Source of the DNA: Halodesulfurarchaeum formicicum
Lineage (GTDB): Archaea > Halobacteriota > Halobacteria > Halobacteriales > Halobacteriaceae
DNA length: 64,000 bases
Reading direction: 5' to 3'
NCBI RefSeq assembly: GCF_001886955.1
Contig: NZ_CP016804.1
Location: 620,001-684,000, forward strand
Below the pieces are notes generated by a model. The model was not told where the DNA came from. It searched no databases and saw only the letters and a list, made by a program, of their open reading frames with translations. Position numbers and translations under genes: made by a program. Shown one piece after another: positions 1 to 8,169 of this stretch (the first letter of the stretch is position 1; each line of letters starts with the position of its first letter).

Positions 1-434
1 TCAGCACGCTCGCGTTCGCCGGCACGAGTCCGGCCGAGGACCCCTACACCGAGGTCTATCTGACCGACGGTGAGGACCTCGACCTTGGACCAGCAGAGGG
101 AACCCAGACGATGGCCACCGGCGCTGATAGCACGGTCTCACTTACCATCGAGAACCACGAGGGCGACCCGACTGACTACCGGACCGTGGTCCGCCTGCAA
201 CGGGTTGAGAACGGGACGGTCCTGGGGAGCGAACGCCTTGATAACTTCAGCGTCAGCCTGGCATCCGAAGAGATCGGCGTCTACGAACGCTCGCTCAACC
301 CGACGATGACGGGCGAGCGACTCCGCCTCCAGGTGCTTGTCTACAAGGGCGGCACGGAGGGAGAGATCGACGCCGATTCGGCTGACCTGGGGTTGCGCCT
401 CTGGGTGGACACCACCGCGGAGGGCTCCACGTGA
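1..434 (+). CDS. DUF1616 family protein, C-terminal part (5' end outside window)
   Basis: The reading frame is open from base 3 and ends at a TGA at 432-434, so only about 143 C-terminal residues are visible. The visible part holds PYTEVYLTDG followed by a beta-rich stretch with IENHEGDPTDYRTVVRLQRV and ERLDNFSVSLA. This is the pattern of the extracellular C-terminal domain of haloarchaeal DUF1616 proteins, whose N-terminal part carries membrane helices (outside this window). The function of the family is not known; it is often found near cell-surface polysaccharide and glycosylation genes. The stop codon overlaps the GTG start of the next gene by 4 bases, so the two are probably co-transcribed with a role in surface glycan synthesis (inference). 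Confidence 0.7.
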   Translation, partial: STLAFAGTSPAEDPYTEVYLTDGEDLDLGPAEGTQTMATGADSTVSLTIENHEGDPTDYRTVVRLQRVENGTVLGSERLDNFSVSLASEEIGVYERSLNPTMTGERLRLQVLVYKGGTEGEIDADSADLGLRLWVDTTAEGST

Positions 435-1375
435 CCCCCCGACCGTTCGAGCACGACATCGCCGGCCAGCAGGTGCTCGTGACTGGCGGTGCGGGGTTCA
501 TCGGGAGCAACATCGCCGCGGCGCTTCTGGACGGGAACGACGTCCGGGTACTTGACGACCTTTCGAGTGGTCGGCGGGAGAACGTTCCCGACGGCGCGGA
601 ACTGCTCGTCGGTGACGTTCGCGACGAGGACGCTCTCGACGCCGCGATGGCGGGCGTCGACCTCGTGTTTCATGAGGCCGCGGTCGTCAGCGTCGCGCGC
701 TCGACCGAGGCGCCCCTCGAAACCACCCGAACCAACGTGGACGCGACTGTCCGAGTTCTCGAACAGGCACGGACGGAAGACGCCCGGGTCGTCTTCGCCT
801 CGAGTGCCGCGGTGTATGGCCCGCCGGCGTACGTTCCGGTCGACGAGTCCCATCCCAAGGAGCCGACCTCGCCCTATGGGGTCAGCAAACTCGCCGCCGA
901 CCAGTACGTTCGGCTGTACGCCTCGCTGTACGACGTCCCGACCGTCGCGCTGCGATACTTCAATGCGTACGGCCCCGGTCAGCCGGATGGCGACTACAGC
1001 GGTGTCATTCGAACGTTCGTCGACCAGGCGACGGCGGGCGAGCCCATCACCGTCCACGGGGACGGCCAGCAAACCCGCGATTTCGTCCACATCGACGACA
1101 TCGTCCGCGCGAACCTCCGCGCGGCGACCACACCCCACGTCGGTGAAGCGTTCAACGTCGGCACCGGGGACTCGGTCACGGTCTCGAAGCTGGCAGCACA
1201 CATCCAGGAGCTAGCGGGCTCGGACTCACCGATTCGGACCTCCGATCCCCGTCCCGGCGACATCCGTCACAGTTGTGCCGAGACGACCGACGCACGGACG
1301 AAACTGGGGTTCGAGGCGACCGTCTCGCTTGCCGATGGGCTGGAGACCGTAGCGGGACTCGGGCCGGCTGAGTGA
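431..1375 (+). CDS. NAD-dependent epimerase/dehydratase (UDP-glucose 4-epimerase-like)
   Basis: This is a 314-residue extended short-chain dehydrogenase/reductase. The N-terminal Rossmann motif GGAGFIGSN (about residues 17-25) binds NAD. An SSAAVYG segment and YGVSK supply the catalytic Ser, Tyr and Lys. RYFNAYGPGQ and DFVHIDDIV are typical of UDP-sugar epimerases and dehydratases of the GalE/RfbB group. The length matches the family. The GTG start overlaps the upstream DUF1616 stop in GTGA, so the pair is translationally coupled. The likely role is interconversion of UDP-sugars for S-layer glycans or exopolysaccharide. The exact substrate cannot be read from sequence; 4-epimerase is the best guess. 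Confidence 0.85.
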   Translation: MTPRPFEHDIAGQQVLVTGGAGFIGSNIAAALLDGNDVRVLDDLSSGRRENVPDGAELLVGDVRDEDALDAAMAGVDLVFHEAAVVSVARSTEAPLETTRTNVDATVRVLEQARTEDARVVFASSAAVYGPPAYVPVDESHPKEPTSPYGVSKLAADQYVRLYASLYDVPTVALRYFNAYGPGQPDGDYSGVIRTFVDQATAGEPITVHGDGQQTRDFVHIDDIVRANLRAATTPHVGEAFNVGTGDSVTVSKLAAHIQELAGSDSPIRTSDPRPGDIRHSCAETTDARTKLGFEATVSLADGLETVAGLGPAE

Positions 1376-1466
1376 TCGTCCCCGGTTCATGCCTGACGGG
1401 ATTCCCGGGCACTAACTGAGCAACGGTACCACGAAGCACTTACTGGGGGGCCGTGTTGACTTCTCC

Positions 1467-2306
1467 ATGGATCGCCGACAGTTCCTCTCCCTGTGTGGAC
1501 TCGGCATGACTGGTGTCGCGGGGTGTATCGGCATGGGCGGTGACCGACAGCCGACGACTGAAGGTGACACCACGTCGCCGGAACCCGAACTGCGTATCGA
1601 GTTCAGTGGCCTCCAGGCCGGTGTCGTGGGACTGGTCGAAGACGCCTACGAGATCGCGTCCAAGCCCGACTCCCAGTACCTCTTTTTGGACGTGCACGTC
1701 GACTCCGGAACGATCCCATCGATCACGGACTTCCAGTTTCACTTCGCTGGCGACATGTATTCCCCGAAAACGGAGTGGAACCACCCACCGCTTCACCGTG
1801 GTGAGGGGTCGGGGAGGGGTTACCCGGACACCACTGGAAAAGAGCGCTACTGGGACGACGGAAGCACCGATGGGTGGATCGCGTTTCAGGTGCCAGAGAC
1901 GGGGGACGCAAGTGGGGCAGTACTCTCCTGGCCGAGTGGGGAGTGGAGTCCGGCCGAAACGATTCGGTCACGACTTGCCAACCCGATTCCGGAGTTCACG
2001 GTCGAGGAATGGGCCGTCCCGGAAACCGTCTCTCCCGACACCGACCCGAAATTCGAGTTGACGGTTCGAAACGAAGGCTCCCATCCCGGACACTTCTGGG
2101 GTGCGATCGATGGAGACGGCGCCACGACCGACCGGCTCGTCACGCTCGTCTCGCGACGAATCCCCCCAGGTGAATCCAGATCCTGGGCAGTCAGGGGCCG
2201 AACGTATCAGATGGGGTCTGCAGCCAATTCTGTAGAACAGGTGACCTACACCCTGCGGTGGCTTGGGGAGGATCGGTCCGCGTCCGCTCGGGTTCGATAC
2301 GAGTGA
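1467..2306 (+). CDS. Tat-type haloarchaeal lipoprotein, function unknown
   Basis: The protein has 279 residues and starts with a twin-arginine signal, RRQFLS, a hydrophobic stretch and a lipobox VAGC with the Cys at residue 20. It should therefore be exported folded and lipid-anchored on the outer face of the membrane. The mature part is beta-rich; its C-terminal third, with ELTVRNEGSHPGHFW and VTYTLRW, looks like an immunoglobulin-like or CARDB-type domain common in haloarchaeal surface proteins. I do not recognise a specific family. It stands alone, 91 bases after the epimerase, and the region downstream is decayed DNA. Confidence 0.6.
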   Translation: MDRRQFLSLCGLGMTGVAGCIGMGGDRQPTTEGDTTSPEPELRIEFSGLQAGVVGLVEDAYEIASKPDSQYLFLDVHVDSGTIPSITDFQFHFAGDMYSPKTEWNHPPLHRGEGSGRGYPDTTGKERYWDDGSTDGWIAFQVPETGDASGAVLSWPSGEWSPAETIRSRLANPIPEFTVEEWAVPETVSPDTDPKFELTVRNEGSHPGHFWGAIDGDGATTDRLVTLVSRRIPPGESRSWAVRGRTYQMGSAANSVEQVTYTLRWLGEDRSASARVRYE

Positions 2307-2462
2307 CCTCGCTGCGGGTTTTTGCACTCCTCACCCGGGAACGAACCCACAATTGGTTCTCGGGATATCGGGTACCCGAACTCGGAACTGGCCTCCCATC
2401 GGTGACAGCGGGGCGATCTCATCGGGCACCATCGGAGACGCGTCTGACCGCCGCAGCCGAGA

Positions 2463-2645
2463 TCAGTCCCGTTCCGTGATCGGTTCCGCATCGCTCCCGT
2501 TTGCACTCACGGGCCTCGTGCTATCGAGTTGCCCCGTGGTGTGATCGCGCCAGTCGACGTTGCGCTGGACCCACAGTGGGACGGACACGAGTGAACGCAA
2601 TACTGGCACCTCGATCAGTGGACCGGTAAGCAACCCCACGGCCAA
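2463..2645 (-). pseudogene. Fragment of arsenite efflux transporter Acr3 (C-terminal end only)
   Basis: A minus-strand frame of about 60 codons reads GLLTGPLIEVPVLRSLVSV and then LWVQRNVDWR, followed by a hydrophilic tail. GPLIEVPV...LV.V.LW is the pattern of the last transmembrane helix and end of Acr3-family arsenite permeases. The rest of the gene, about 300 codons that should lie at higher coordinates, is absent: the frame runs straight into the right end of an IS605-type element whose hairpin is at 2635-2654. The likely history is insertion followed by loss of the gene body. The family assignment rests on about 40 residues. Confidence 0.55.
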
Positions 2646-2654
2646 AGCCGTGGG
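2635..2654 (-). repeat. Right-end hairpin of an IS200/IS605-family element
   Basis: CCCACGGC, loop CAAA, GCCGTGGG form a perfect 8-bp stem. On the minus strand it directly follows GAAAGC, about 60 bases past the stop of the TnpB remnant. Subterminal hairpins at this place are recognised by the TnpA transposase of the family, and in intact elements the same region encodes the 3' end of the TnpB guide RNA. Here it marks the junction with the acr3 fragment. Confidence 0.65.
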
Positions 2655-2716
2655 CTTTCAGCGTGGACTCCCGCTCGGGCCGAATCCTCGGCAGGAGGGT
2701 CATACTCCATTCGCGT

Positions 2717-2940
2717 TCAGCGTCCCGCTGTCCGCTCACGGGCGCGTAGCGCCCGTTCGCGTGGTCCGCGGGACCAAGGTCCCGCGCTATTCAAGCGCAC
2801 ACCTACGGGTGCGCCTCCACCGGAGCCGGTTTGGTTCCGGCGAAGATACCGCAAACCGATATTCTTCGCCGCGTTGTAGTCGGCCTGGTTTTCGTAGCCG
2901 CATTTCACGCACTCAAAGTCCTCAGGCTGAGGACTGGAGC
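2717..2940 (-). pseudogene. tnpB: Remnant of TnpB (IS605 OrfB), C-terminal zinc-ribbon part
   Basis: The minus-strand frame contains [20 protein letters not shown] and then [19 protein letters not shown]. These are the second CxxC knuckle, the conserved Asp-Asn-AAKNI motif of the RuvC domain and the usual haloarchaeal TnpB tail. Everything before the zinc ribbon is missing, including the first two RuvC catalytic acids, and the frame upstream of about 2940 is unrelated, so it cannot be active. The conserved end together with the intact terminal hairpin shows recent decay. No TnpA gene is present in the window. Confidence 0.75.
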
Positions 2941-3038
2941 ATGTCGAGTTCCGCGAGTCGTATCTCCACGTCCTCGACCCGGCACTCCCCGAGTTCGTCC
3001 TCGAGATGCCGTTGACTTCGCCCGGAGTCCGTTGCCAT
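2922..3038 (-). CDS. Possible small ORF at the edge of the TnpB remnant, unknown
   Basis: An ATG on the minus strand at 3038 opens a 38-codon frame ([20 protein letters not shown]... rich in Glu and Asp) that ends inside the TnpB remnant in another frame. A TATA-like GTTAATTGAA about 20-27 bases upstream (near 3057-3066) would fit a leaderless transcript. The composition is haloarchaeal and acidic. It may be the truncated front of a gene into which the IS element jumped, or chance. The remaining bases from 2307 to 3233 show no other gene. Confidence 0.25.
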   Translation of the reverse strand: MATDSGRSQRHLEDELGECRVEDVEIRLAELDMLQSSA

Positions 3039-3233
3039 GTACTCACTTGAACGGCTCTTCAATTAACGGTTGCCGCTTTTGAGACAACACTTTCCGCCGG
3101 ATTCTCGTCGTTTTGTGGATTGTTTCGACCGACCGAGAACGCTGGTGCCAGAACCGATCTGAGCTGGGGATCGACCAATTCGGGTGTCACTGGCATGTGT
3201 CCCTTTTTTCAGCACGCGCCCGATACGTCAGCC

Positions 3234-3656
3234 ATGCCAGTCGAAACTGACGACGCGCTCCGTGAAATCCTCGACCTCGATACGATTGCCGTCGTCGGCT
3301 GCTCGACCAGCCCGGCCAAGGCCGCTCACGACGTCCCGAAGTACCTCATCGAACACGGATACGACGTGATCCCGGTCAATCCCTTTGCCGACGAAATATT
3401 CGGTCGCGAGAGCCACGACTCGCTCTCGGCCGTCGATCAGGAGATCGACATCGTGGACGTGTTTCGTCCCAGCGAGGAGGTGAGTGGCATCGTCGATGCG
3501 GCCCTGGAACGGTCGGACGTGGAAGTAATCTGGACCCAACTGGGAATCCGCGACGATACAGCCGCCGAACGCGCTGAACAGGCGGGCACGCGTGTCGTGC
3601 AGGATCGGTGCATGAAGGTCGAACACCAGCGACTCCTTGGATCGCCGTCGGAGTGA
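3234..3656 (+). CDS. CoA-binding domain protein (CoA_binding_2, YccU-like)
   Basis: The 140-residue protein has one Rossmann fold: IAVVGCSTSPAKAAHDVPKY at its N-terminus, then GYDVIPVNPFADEIFG, IDIVDVFRPSEEV, and VWTQLGIRD, ending with VVQDRCMKVEHQR. These are the standard blocks of the single-domain family that binds CoA in a way related to succinyl-CoA synthetase alpha subunits. The ATG at 3234 is chosen because homology begins just after it; the longer frame to 3120 adds residues without family character. The physiological role is unknown. It stands alone between IS debris and a divergent-looking AT-rich promoter region. Confidence 0.8.
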   Translation: MPVETDDALREILDLDTIAVVGCSTSPAKAAHDVPKYLIEHGYDVIPVNPFADEIFGRESHDSLSAVDQEIDIVDVFRPSEEVSGIVDAALERSDVEVIWTQLGIRDDTAAERAEQAGTRVVQDRCMKVEHQRLLGSPSE

Positions 3657-3772
3657 TCCTGCTCGCTTTCGCGGCGTGGGCCACCGCTTTACCCATCCAT
3701 TTCAGCAATTTTTGAAACCAGTAGCTATATGCCGCATAGCGTTTTAGATTAAATTGAAATGGTGGTGGGACA

Positions 3773-4918
3773 GTGCCTCCCGTAGAACTGTTCGCCCAGA
3801 TACTCCAGGCCGGCTTCGACGAGACGTTGTCGTACCTGACACTGCACGTCATCACGTGTCTGGTGCCGGCTTTCTTCATCGCCGGTGGCATCTCGGCGGT
3901 CCTCTCGGATCACTTCGTGACGAAGTACCTCAGTGGCGACGCCCCGAAGCTTCAGGCCTACTCGATCGCCTCCGTCTCGGGGGTGGCCCTCGCGGTCTGT
4001 AGCTGTACGATCCTCCCGATGTTCGCCGGCCTCTACAAGAAGGGTGCAGGAATCGGCCCCGCGACGGCCTTCCTGTTCTCGGGCCCCGCGATCAACGTGC
4101 TCGCGGTCGTGTTCACGGCCCGTGTTCTCGGCCTGCCGCTGGGCGGGGCCCGGGCGTTTTTCGCCGTCTCGATGGCCGCGTTCATCGGCCTGGTCATGGC
4201 CTTCGTCTTCGGGGACGCGGCGGACCAGCAGTCGTCCCAACCGGTGGCGACTGACGGCGGCCAGGTGCCGACGCAGCGACCGACCTGGGTGACAGCCGGC
4301 TTCTTCGGCAGTCAGGTCGCCATCCTGCTGATCGCCGCCACCGGGTTGCTTAGCTGGGCGGTCAAGGCGCCACTTCTCGCGCCCTTCTTCGCGCTTCTGG
4401 GTTATCTGTTGTGGGCGAAGTTCGAGCGCGGCGAGATCGAGACGTGGCTCCAGGAGACGTGGTTTTTCACCCGATCGATCTTCCCGCTCCTGCTCGCCGG
4501 TACGTTCGTCATTGGGATCATCGGGGCGATCGCCGCTATCGCCCAGGGGATGAATCCGCTCGAAACGATCCAGGCCGGCGAGCAGACGTTCGTCGCCCAC
4601 AAGGTTGCCCCGGGGCTGTTGACCCAGGGTATCTTCGGCGAGACCACCGTGCTCTCGGCCGGGCTCGGCTCGGTTATCGGGGCGATCCTCTACATGCCGA
4701 CCCTGCTTGAGGTGCCTATCGTTGGCTCGCTCTTTGGGTACACCCAGGGACTCATGGCCGACGGGCCGGCACTGGCGCTGCTGCTCGCCGGCCCCTCGCT
4801 CTCGCTACCGAACATGCTCGTGATCTGGAAGACGATCGGCGCGAAACGCACCGCCCTCTACATCAGCCTCGTGGCTGTCGCCGCGACGGGGGCCGGCCTC
4901 CTCTGGGGAGTGCTCTGA
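3773..4918 (+). CDS. Permease, DUF318/ArsP family
   Basis: The 381-residue protein has eight or so predicted membrane helices. The motif ALAVCSCTILPMFAGLYKKG with the conserved Cys-Ser-Cys, followed by GPATAFLFSGPAINV, identifies the DUF318 (ArsP_1) permeases. A second half repeats the pattern with LSAGLGSVIGAILYMPTLLE and LLAGPSLSLPNMLVI. Members export organoarsenicals or are linked to redox and metal homeostasis. The start is GTG at 3773. A TATA-like TTTTAGATTA lies at 3742-3751, and GCTAT-N7-ATAGC, an imperfect operator candidate, lies just upstream at 3724-3740. A CDF metal exporter lies convergent to it. The Acr3 fragment nearby makes an arsenic link tempting but unproved. Confidence 0.8.
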   Translation: MPPVELFAQILQAGFDETLSYLTLHVITCLVPAFFIAGGISAVLSDHFVTKYLSGDAPKLQAYSIASVSGVALAVCSCTILPMFAGLYKKGAGIGPATAFLFSGPAINVLAVVFTARVLGLPLGGARAFFAVSMAAFIGLVMAFVFGDAADQQSSQPVATDGGQVPTQRPTWVTAGFFGSQVAILLIAATGLLSWAVKAPLLAPFFALLGYLLWAKFERGEIETWLQETWFFTRSIFPLLLAGTFVIGIIGAIAAIAQGMNPLETIQAGEQTFVAHKVAPGLLTQGIFGETTVLSAGLGSVIGAILYMPTLLEVPIVGSLFGYTQGLMADGPALALLLAGPSLSLPNMLVIWKTIGAKRTALYISLVAVAATGAGLLWGVL

Positions 4919-4929
4919 GAGAACCTTTC

Positions 4930-5865
4930 TCAGTGGCTGTGATCGAGCGAGTACGTCCGCTCGTCTCCGTCACGAGGGTGTAATTCGACGGTGACGTGAT
5001 TGGCCCCATGAGCCCGGAGGATCTGGTGGATCTCGGTCGTGAGCTGATCGGCCTCGGTCATGGTCTCGACAGTCGTCCGGACGTGGGCGCTCGCGACGGT
5101 GAGCCGACTGCAGATCTGTGAGGCGTGTAGATCCTCGACCTGGATAACTCCCTCAAGCGAATCGATCTCCTCGCGGACGGTCTCCGGATCGAACGGCGTC
5201 TTGAGCACGAAGATCGCCGCACTTCCACGAAGGACTTTCCCAGCCGACCAGAGGACGACGCCGGCGATCAGCACGGCCGTGATCGGGTCGATGACGACCA
5301 GGCCCGTCAGTTCGACGACCGTCACGGAGACGATGACTGCGACCGAGCCGCCGGCATCCCCGAGCAGGTGATAGAACGCACCCCGCTCGTTGAGACTCAT
5401 CTCGCCGCCATGGAGGACGTAGACGCTACCTAGGTTGATCAGCAACCCGCCAACCGCGATCAGGAGTGTGGGACCGGTTCCGATCTCGATCGGGGCGAGA
5501 TATCGCTGGTAGGACTCCCAGAGGATGAAGCCGACCATCGGAATGAGAAACAGCCCGTTCAGGAACGCAGCCAGCGGTTCGAGGCGGTGCAGACCATACG
5601 AGAAGCGAGCCGACCCGTCGTAGTTCGCGGCGACGTAGGCGGCCGCAAAGGCCATCACGTAAGCCAGTGCGTCGAACAGCATGTGAACGGCGTCGCTCAA
5701 CAGCGCGACCGACCCGAAGAGAAGTCCGCCAGCAAACTCCCCCAGAAAGCCGAGCAGATTGATCCCGGCAACGATGGCTAACTTCCGACTGCTCGTCGGT
5801 TCGTGGCTGTGGCCCAGTCCCTCGGCCTCGTCCTCGCAGCGATCCAGTGGCTCCTGACCGGCCAT
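4930..5865 (-). CDS. Cation diffusion facilitator (CDF) metal efflux transporter
   Basis: The protein has 311 residues. Six membrane helices are visible, with the metal-site signatures SDAVHMLFDALAYV in helix 2 and HLLGDAGGSVAVI in helix 5. A cytoplasmic C-terminal domain follows, with EIDSLEGVIQVEDLHASQIC and a closing HVTVELHPRDG. This is the CzcD/ZitB-like Zn2+ (or Co2+, Cd2+)/H+ antiporter architecture. A short His-containing N-terminus (GLGHSHEP) may bind metal. It lies 47 bases downstream of the UspA gene on the same strand and may be read from the same promoter. The substrate metal cannot be told from sequence. Confidence 0.88.
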   Translation of the reverse strand: MAGQEPLDRCEDEAEGLGHSHEPTSSRKLAIVAGINLLGFLGEFAGGLLFGSVALLSDAVHMLFDALAYVMAFAAAYVAANYDGSARFSYGLHRLEPLAAFLNGLFLIPMVGFILWESYQRYLAPIEIGTGPTLLIAVGGLLINLGSVYVLHGGEMSLNERGAFYHLLGDAGGSVAVIVSVTVVELTGLVVIDPITAVLIAGVVLWSAGKVLRGSAAIFVLKTPFDPETVREEIDSLEGVIQVEDLHASQICSRLTVASAHVRTTVETMTEADQLTTEIHQILRAHGANHVTVELHPRDGDERTYSLDHSH

Positions 5866-5912
5866 TCGACCTGGATTGGCTACCGGGGGCCAAAAATCCT
5901 CGGTCGGTGGCC

Positions 5913-6335
5913 TCAGTGAACCACGACGACCGGAATCTCCGCCCGTCTGACGACCTTCTCGGCGACGCTCCCGAACACGATTCGGCCGACGCCGGAGATC
6001 CCACGACTTCCGATCACGATTTCGTCGAAGTCGTGTGCGGAGGCGTACTCGAGGATCTCGTCCGCCGGATCGCCGGTTGCGATGTCCGTTTCGACGCCTC
6101 CGCCGAACTGCTCGGCCTCGGCTTCGACCGCTTCCAGTAGCTCTCTGGCCTCCTCCTTGTGGTGCTCGACCGATGGAATCTCCTCGGGGTCCCCTGCCGT
6201 GGCTGCGAAGTACCCCTGTGGGAGATCGACTACGTGCAACGCGGTTATCTCCGCGTCGGAGAACCGCTCGATCGCATACGCCAGGGCAGCGTCTGCCTGC
6301 TCCGAACCGTCGACCGGGACGAGTATTTTCCGCAT
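5913..6335 (-). CDS. Universal stress protein, UspA family
   Basis: This 140-residue single-domain protein starts MRKILVPVDGSEQADAALAY. Near its C-terminus it carries GSRGISGVGRIVFGSVAEKV, the ATP-binding G-2x-G-9x-G(S/T) signature, followed by VVRRAEIPVVVV. It should therefore be an ATP-binding Usp dimer that responds to starvation or stress. The ATG at 6335 is preferred over one ten codons upstream because the domain begins there. The region between TATA box and start holds a perfect dyad, described separately. The CDF gene follows in the same direction. Confidence 0.88.
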   Translation of the reverse strand: MRKILVPVDGSEQADAALAYAIERFSDAEITALHVVDLPQGYFAATAGDPEEIPSVEHHKEEARELLEAVEAEAEQFGGGVETDIATGDPADEILEYASAHDFDEIVIGSRGISGVGRIVFGSVAEKVVRRAEIPVVVVH

Positions 6336-6344
6336 ATGTGAGTG

Positions 6345-6361
6345 TATGTCAGGCAGACATA
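6345..6361 (-). promoter_or_regulatory. Dyad operator candidate upstream of uspA
   Basis: TATGTC-AGGCA-GACATA is a perfect 6-5-6 inverted repeat. On the minus strand it lies directly after a TATA-like AAATTTGATA (about 6360-6369) and ends 9 bases before the start codon, so a protein bound here would cover the transcription start. This is the position of a repressor site in haloarchaeal promoters. The binding protein is unknown. Confidence 0.5.
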
Positions 6362-6441
6362 TCAAATTTCGTCCCGCGACTTGGTGATCGGGACTGGGTT
6401 TCGCCCCACAAATTTAGGAGCCGGCCCACGATGAATGGTAT

Positions 6442-6762
6442 ATGGCAACAGACAACTCGGAGATCGGCGACACTGTGGCCACTCTTCACGAGGATGTCCC
6501 ACGGACCGTCCAGGTGTCCCTGACGATGTCCAAAGACACGCGAGACCTCCTCGCGGAAATCCGGGATCAGTTGAACGAGTCGGCTGAAACCCCTGTACTG
6601 GAGACCAACGACGTCATTCGACTCGCACTCGTCGGGGCGACCAGGTACGACGACCTGGATGTGAGTTCATCGAACCGTGATCGGCTGGCCCCCGTGCTCG
6701 AAACGCTCGCGACGGCGGTGCGTGAGGATCCAAATCTCTCGACCGAGTTGAAGAAAACGTAG
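6442..6762 (+). CDS. Small acidic protein, possible ribbon-helix-helix type
   Basis: The protein has 106 residues. The segment RTVQVSLTMSKDTRDLLAEI followed by VLETNDVIRLALVGATRY resembles a ribbon-helix-helix fold: a short beta strand, a helix, then a helix with NDVIRLAL. The N- and C-terminal tails are charged. A TATA-like AAATTTAGG at 6410-6418 sits about 27 bases before the ATG, giving a leaderless transcript. It is divergent from uspA, with only about 100 bases between the starts, and could be its regulator; that link is only positional. I do not recognise a named family. Confidence 0.5.
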   Translation: MATDNSEIGDTVATLHEDVPRTVQVSLTMSKDTRDLLAEIRDQLNESAETPVLETNDVIRLALVGATRYDDLDVSSSNRDRLAPVLETLATAVREDPNLSTELKKT

Positions 6763-6774
6763 GAGGCGAGAAGA

Positions 6775-8046
6775 TTATTGGAGCGGGTCGTCCGTGATCG
6801 GGATCTGACCCCGGTCTTCCGGCTCGCCAAGTGCCTCCGGGGAGATGTCGAACTCGAAGACGCCCTTCGGGAGCGCCAGGGTGGTACAGGCGTTGGGGAC
6901 GTCCACGACGCCGCTGAGGTGCCCTTCGATCGGCACCGTGCCCAGGATGTGGAGGGCCTGCTCGCCCGTGTACCCGAACTTCTTCAGGTACTCGATGGCG
7001 TCGAGGGCGGAGCGCCGGTAGGCCACGTGCGGGTCGATGTAGTGCTGCTCGCCGTCCTCCGTGACGGAGTAGCCGTTGAAGGTGACATAATCGTCGAAGT
7101 TCGGCCCCCGGTTGCCCGGCTCGAAGATCGGGTGATCGACCCCGAACTTCTCCATCCCGTTCTTCACGAGGTCGAACTCGACGTCGATGTACGCGGCCAT
7201 CTCGATGGCGCCACAGAAGGTAATCTCCCCGTCACCTTGCGAGGCGTGGAAGTCGCCGATGCCGAACTTCGCTCCCTCGACGTACACCGGGAAGTAGATC
7301 GTGGAGCCAAGCGAGAGGTCCTTGATGTCGTGGTTCCCGCCGTGCTCCCGCGGCGGAACGGTGCGGGCGGCCACTTCTGCGGCCGCGTCTGCTTCGTCCG
7401 GATCCATCTCGCCCATCAACGCGCCGTCTTTGGTCGGCGGGTTCGCAACCGGTGGGTCTGGCTCGCCGGTCGGGTGATTGTGGATGGATTCTGGGTCCGC
7501 CTCGTGTTTGTCGATGAGTTCCTGTTCCCGCTTGTTCCACTCTTCGAGCAGTTCCATGCTGGGAGCGGTCCCGGCCAGTCCCGGATGGATCTTCCCCTGA
7601 TAGCTGATGTCCGGGATATGCCGGGAGGAGACGGTATAGCCGTCGATGTCCCAGATTGACTTTGCGGCCTCCGGGAAGTGATCGGTCAGGAAGCCGCCAC
7701 CGTTTTTCTGGGAGAAAGTCCCCGTGAACCCGTACTCCCAGCGGTCGTTCAGCGGGCCCATGTCGTGGAACTCGACTTTCAGAAGGTCCCCCGGTTCGGC
7801 CCCCTTCACTTCGACGGGGCCTGCCAGGTAGTGTACCTGGTTCAGGTCCACGTCACGAACGTCGTTTGCGTTTTCGTCGTCCTTGATCTGGCCCCCCGTC
7901 CAGTCCAGTGCTTCGAGACGCATCCGCTCGCCTGGCTCGGCTTCGATGACGGCCGGGATATCGGGATGCCATCGATTGAACGGATTCGCCCCTGGTTGTT
8001 CGTCTGCCGGTTTGTCCGTATCGACCTCGAATTGTACTTCTGGCAT
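6775..8046 (-). CDS. fmdA: Formamidase (acetamidase/formamidase family)
   Basis: This 423-residue cytoplasmic enzyme hydrolyses formamide to formate and ammonia. Full-length family features are present: FNRWHPDIPAVIEAEPGERM near the start, DWTGGQIKDD, HYLAGPVEVKGAEPGDLLKV, FPEAAKSIWDIDGY, HPGLAGTAPS, then GGNHDIKDLSLGSTIYFPVY and FHASQGDGEITFCGAIEM. The length fits bacterial FmdA (about 410). It lies 123 bases downstream of an AmiS/UreI channel gene on the same strand, with an AT-rich putative promoter near 8090-8120 of its own. In a formate-using anaerobe the product could serve both as electron donor and nitrogen source (inference). Confidence 0.9.
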   Translation of the reverse strand: MPEVQFEVDTDKPADEQPGANPFNRWHPDIPAVIEAEPGERMRLEALDWTGGQIKDDENANDVRDVDLNQVHYLAGPVEVKGAEPGDLLKVEFHDMGPLNDRWEYGFTGTFSQKNGGGFLTDHFPEAAKSIWDIDGYTVSSRHIPDISYQGKIHPGLAGTAPSMELLEEWNKREQELIDKHEADPESIHNHPTGEPDPPVANPPTKDGALMGEMDPDEADAAAEVAARTVPPREHGGNHDIKDLSLGSTIYFPVYVEGAKFGIGDFHASQGDGEITFCGAIEMAAYIDVEFDLVKNGMEKFGVDHPIFEPGNRGPNFDDYVTFNGYSVTEDGEQHYIDPHVAYRRSALDAIEYLKKFGYTGEQALHILGTVPIEGHLSGVVDVPNACTTLALPKGVFEFDISPEALGEPEDRGQIPITDDPLQ

Positions 8047-8169
8047 GGTTTGCGGGGTGTTCTCCCTTCCCCTACCTATAACCTTGAATCCTCAACAAAT
8101 AACTATTATGTAATACTTTCAATAAATTGCGGTAGTCGGCGGATTTGAGCCTCCAATGGCGGTTCTGGG

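Noticed and set aside
3749-4600. 283-codon minus-strand frame
   Set aside because: It is antisense to the DUF318 permease, whose membrane motifs are unmistakable; the antisense product is Arg/Glu-rich low complexity typical of GC-rich shadows.
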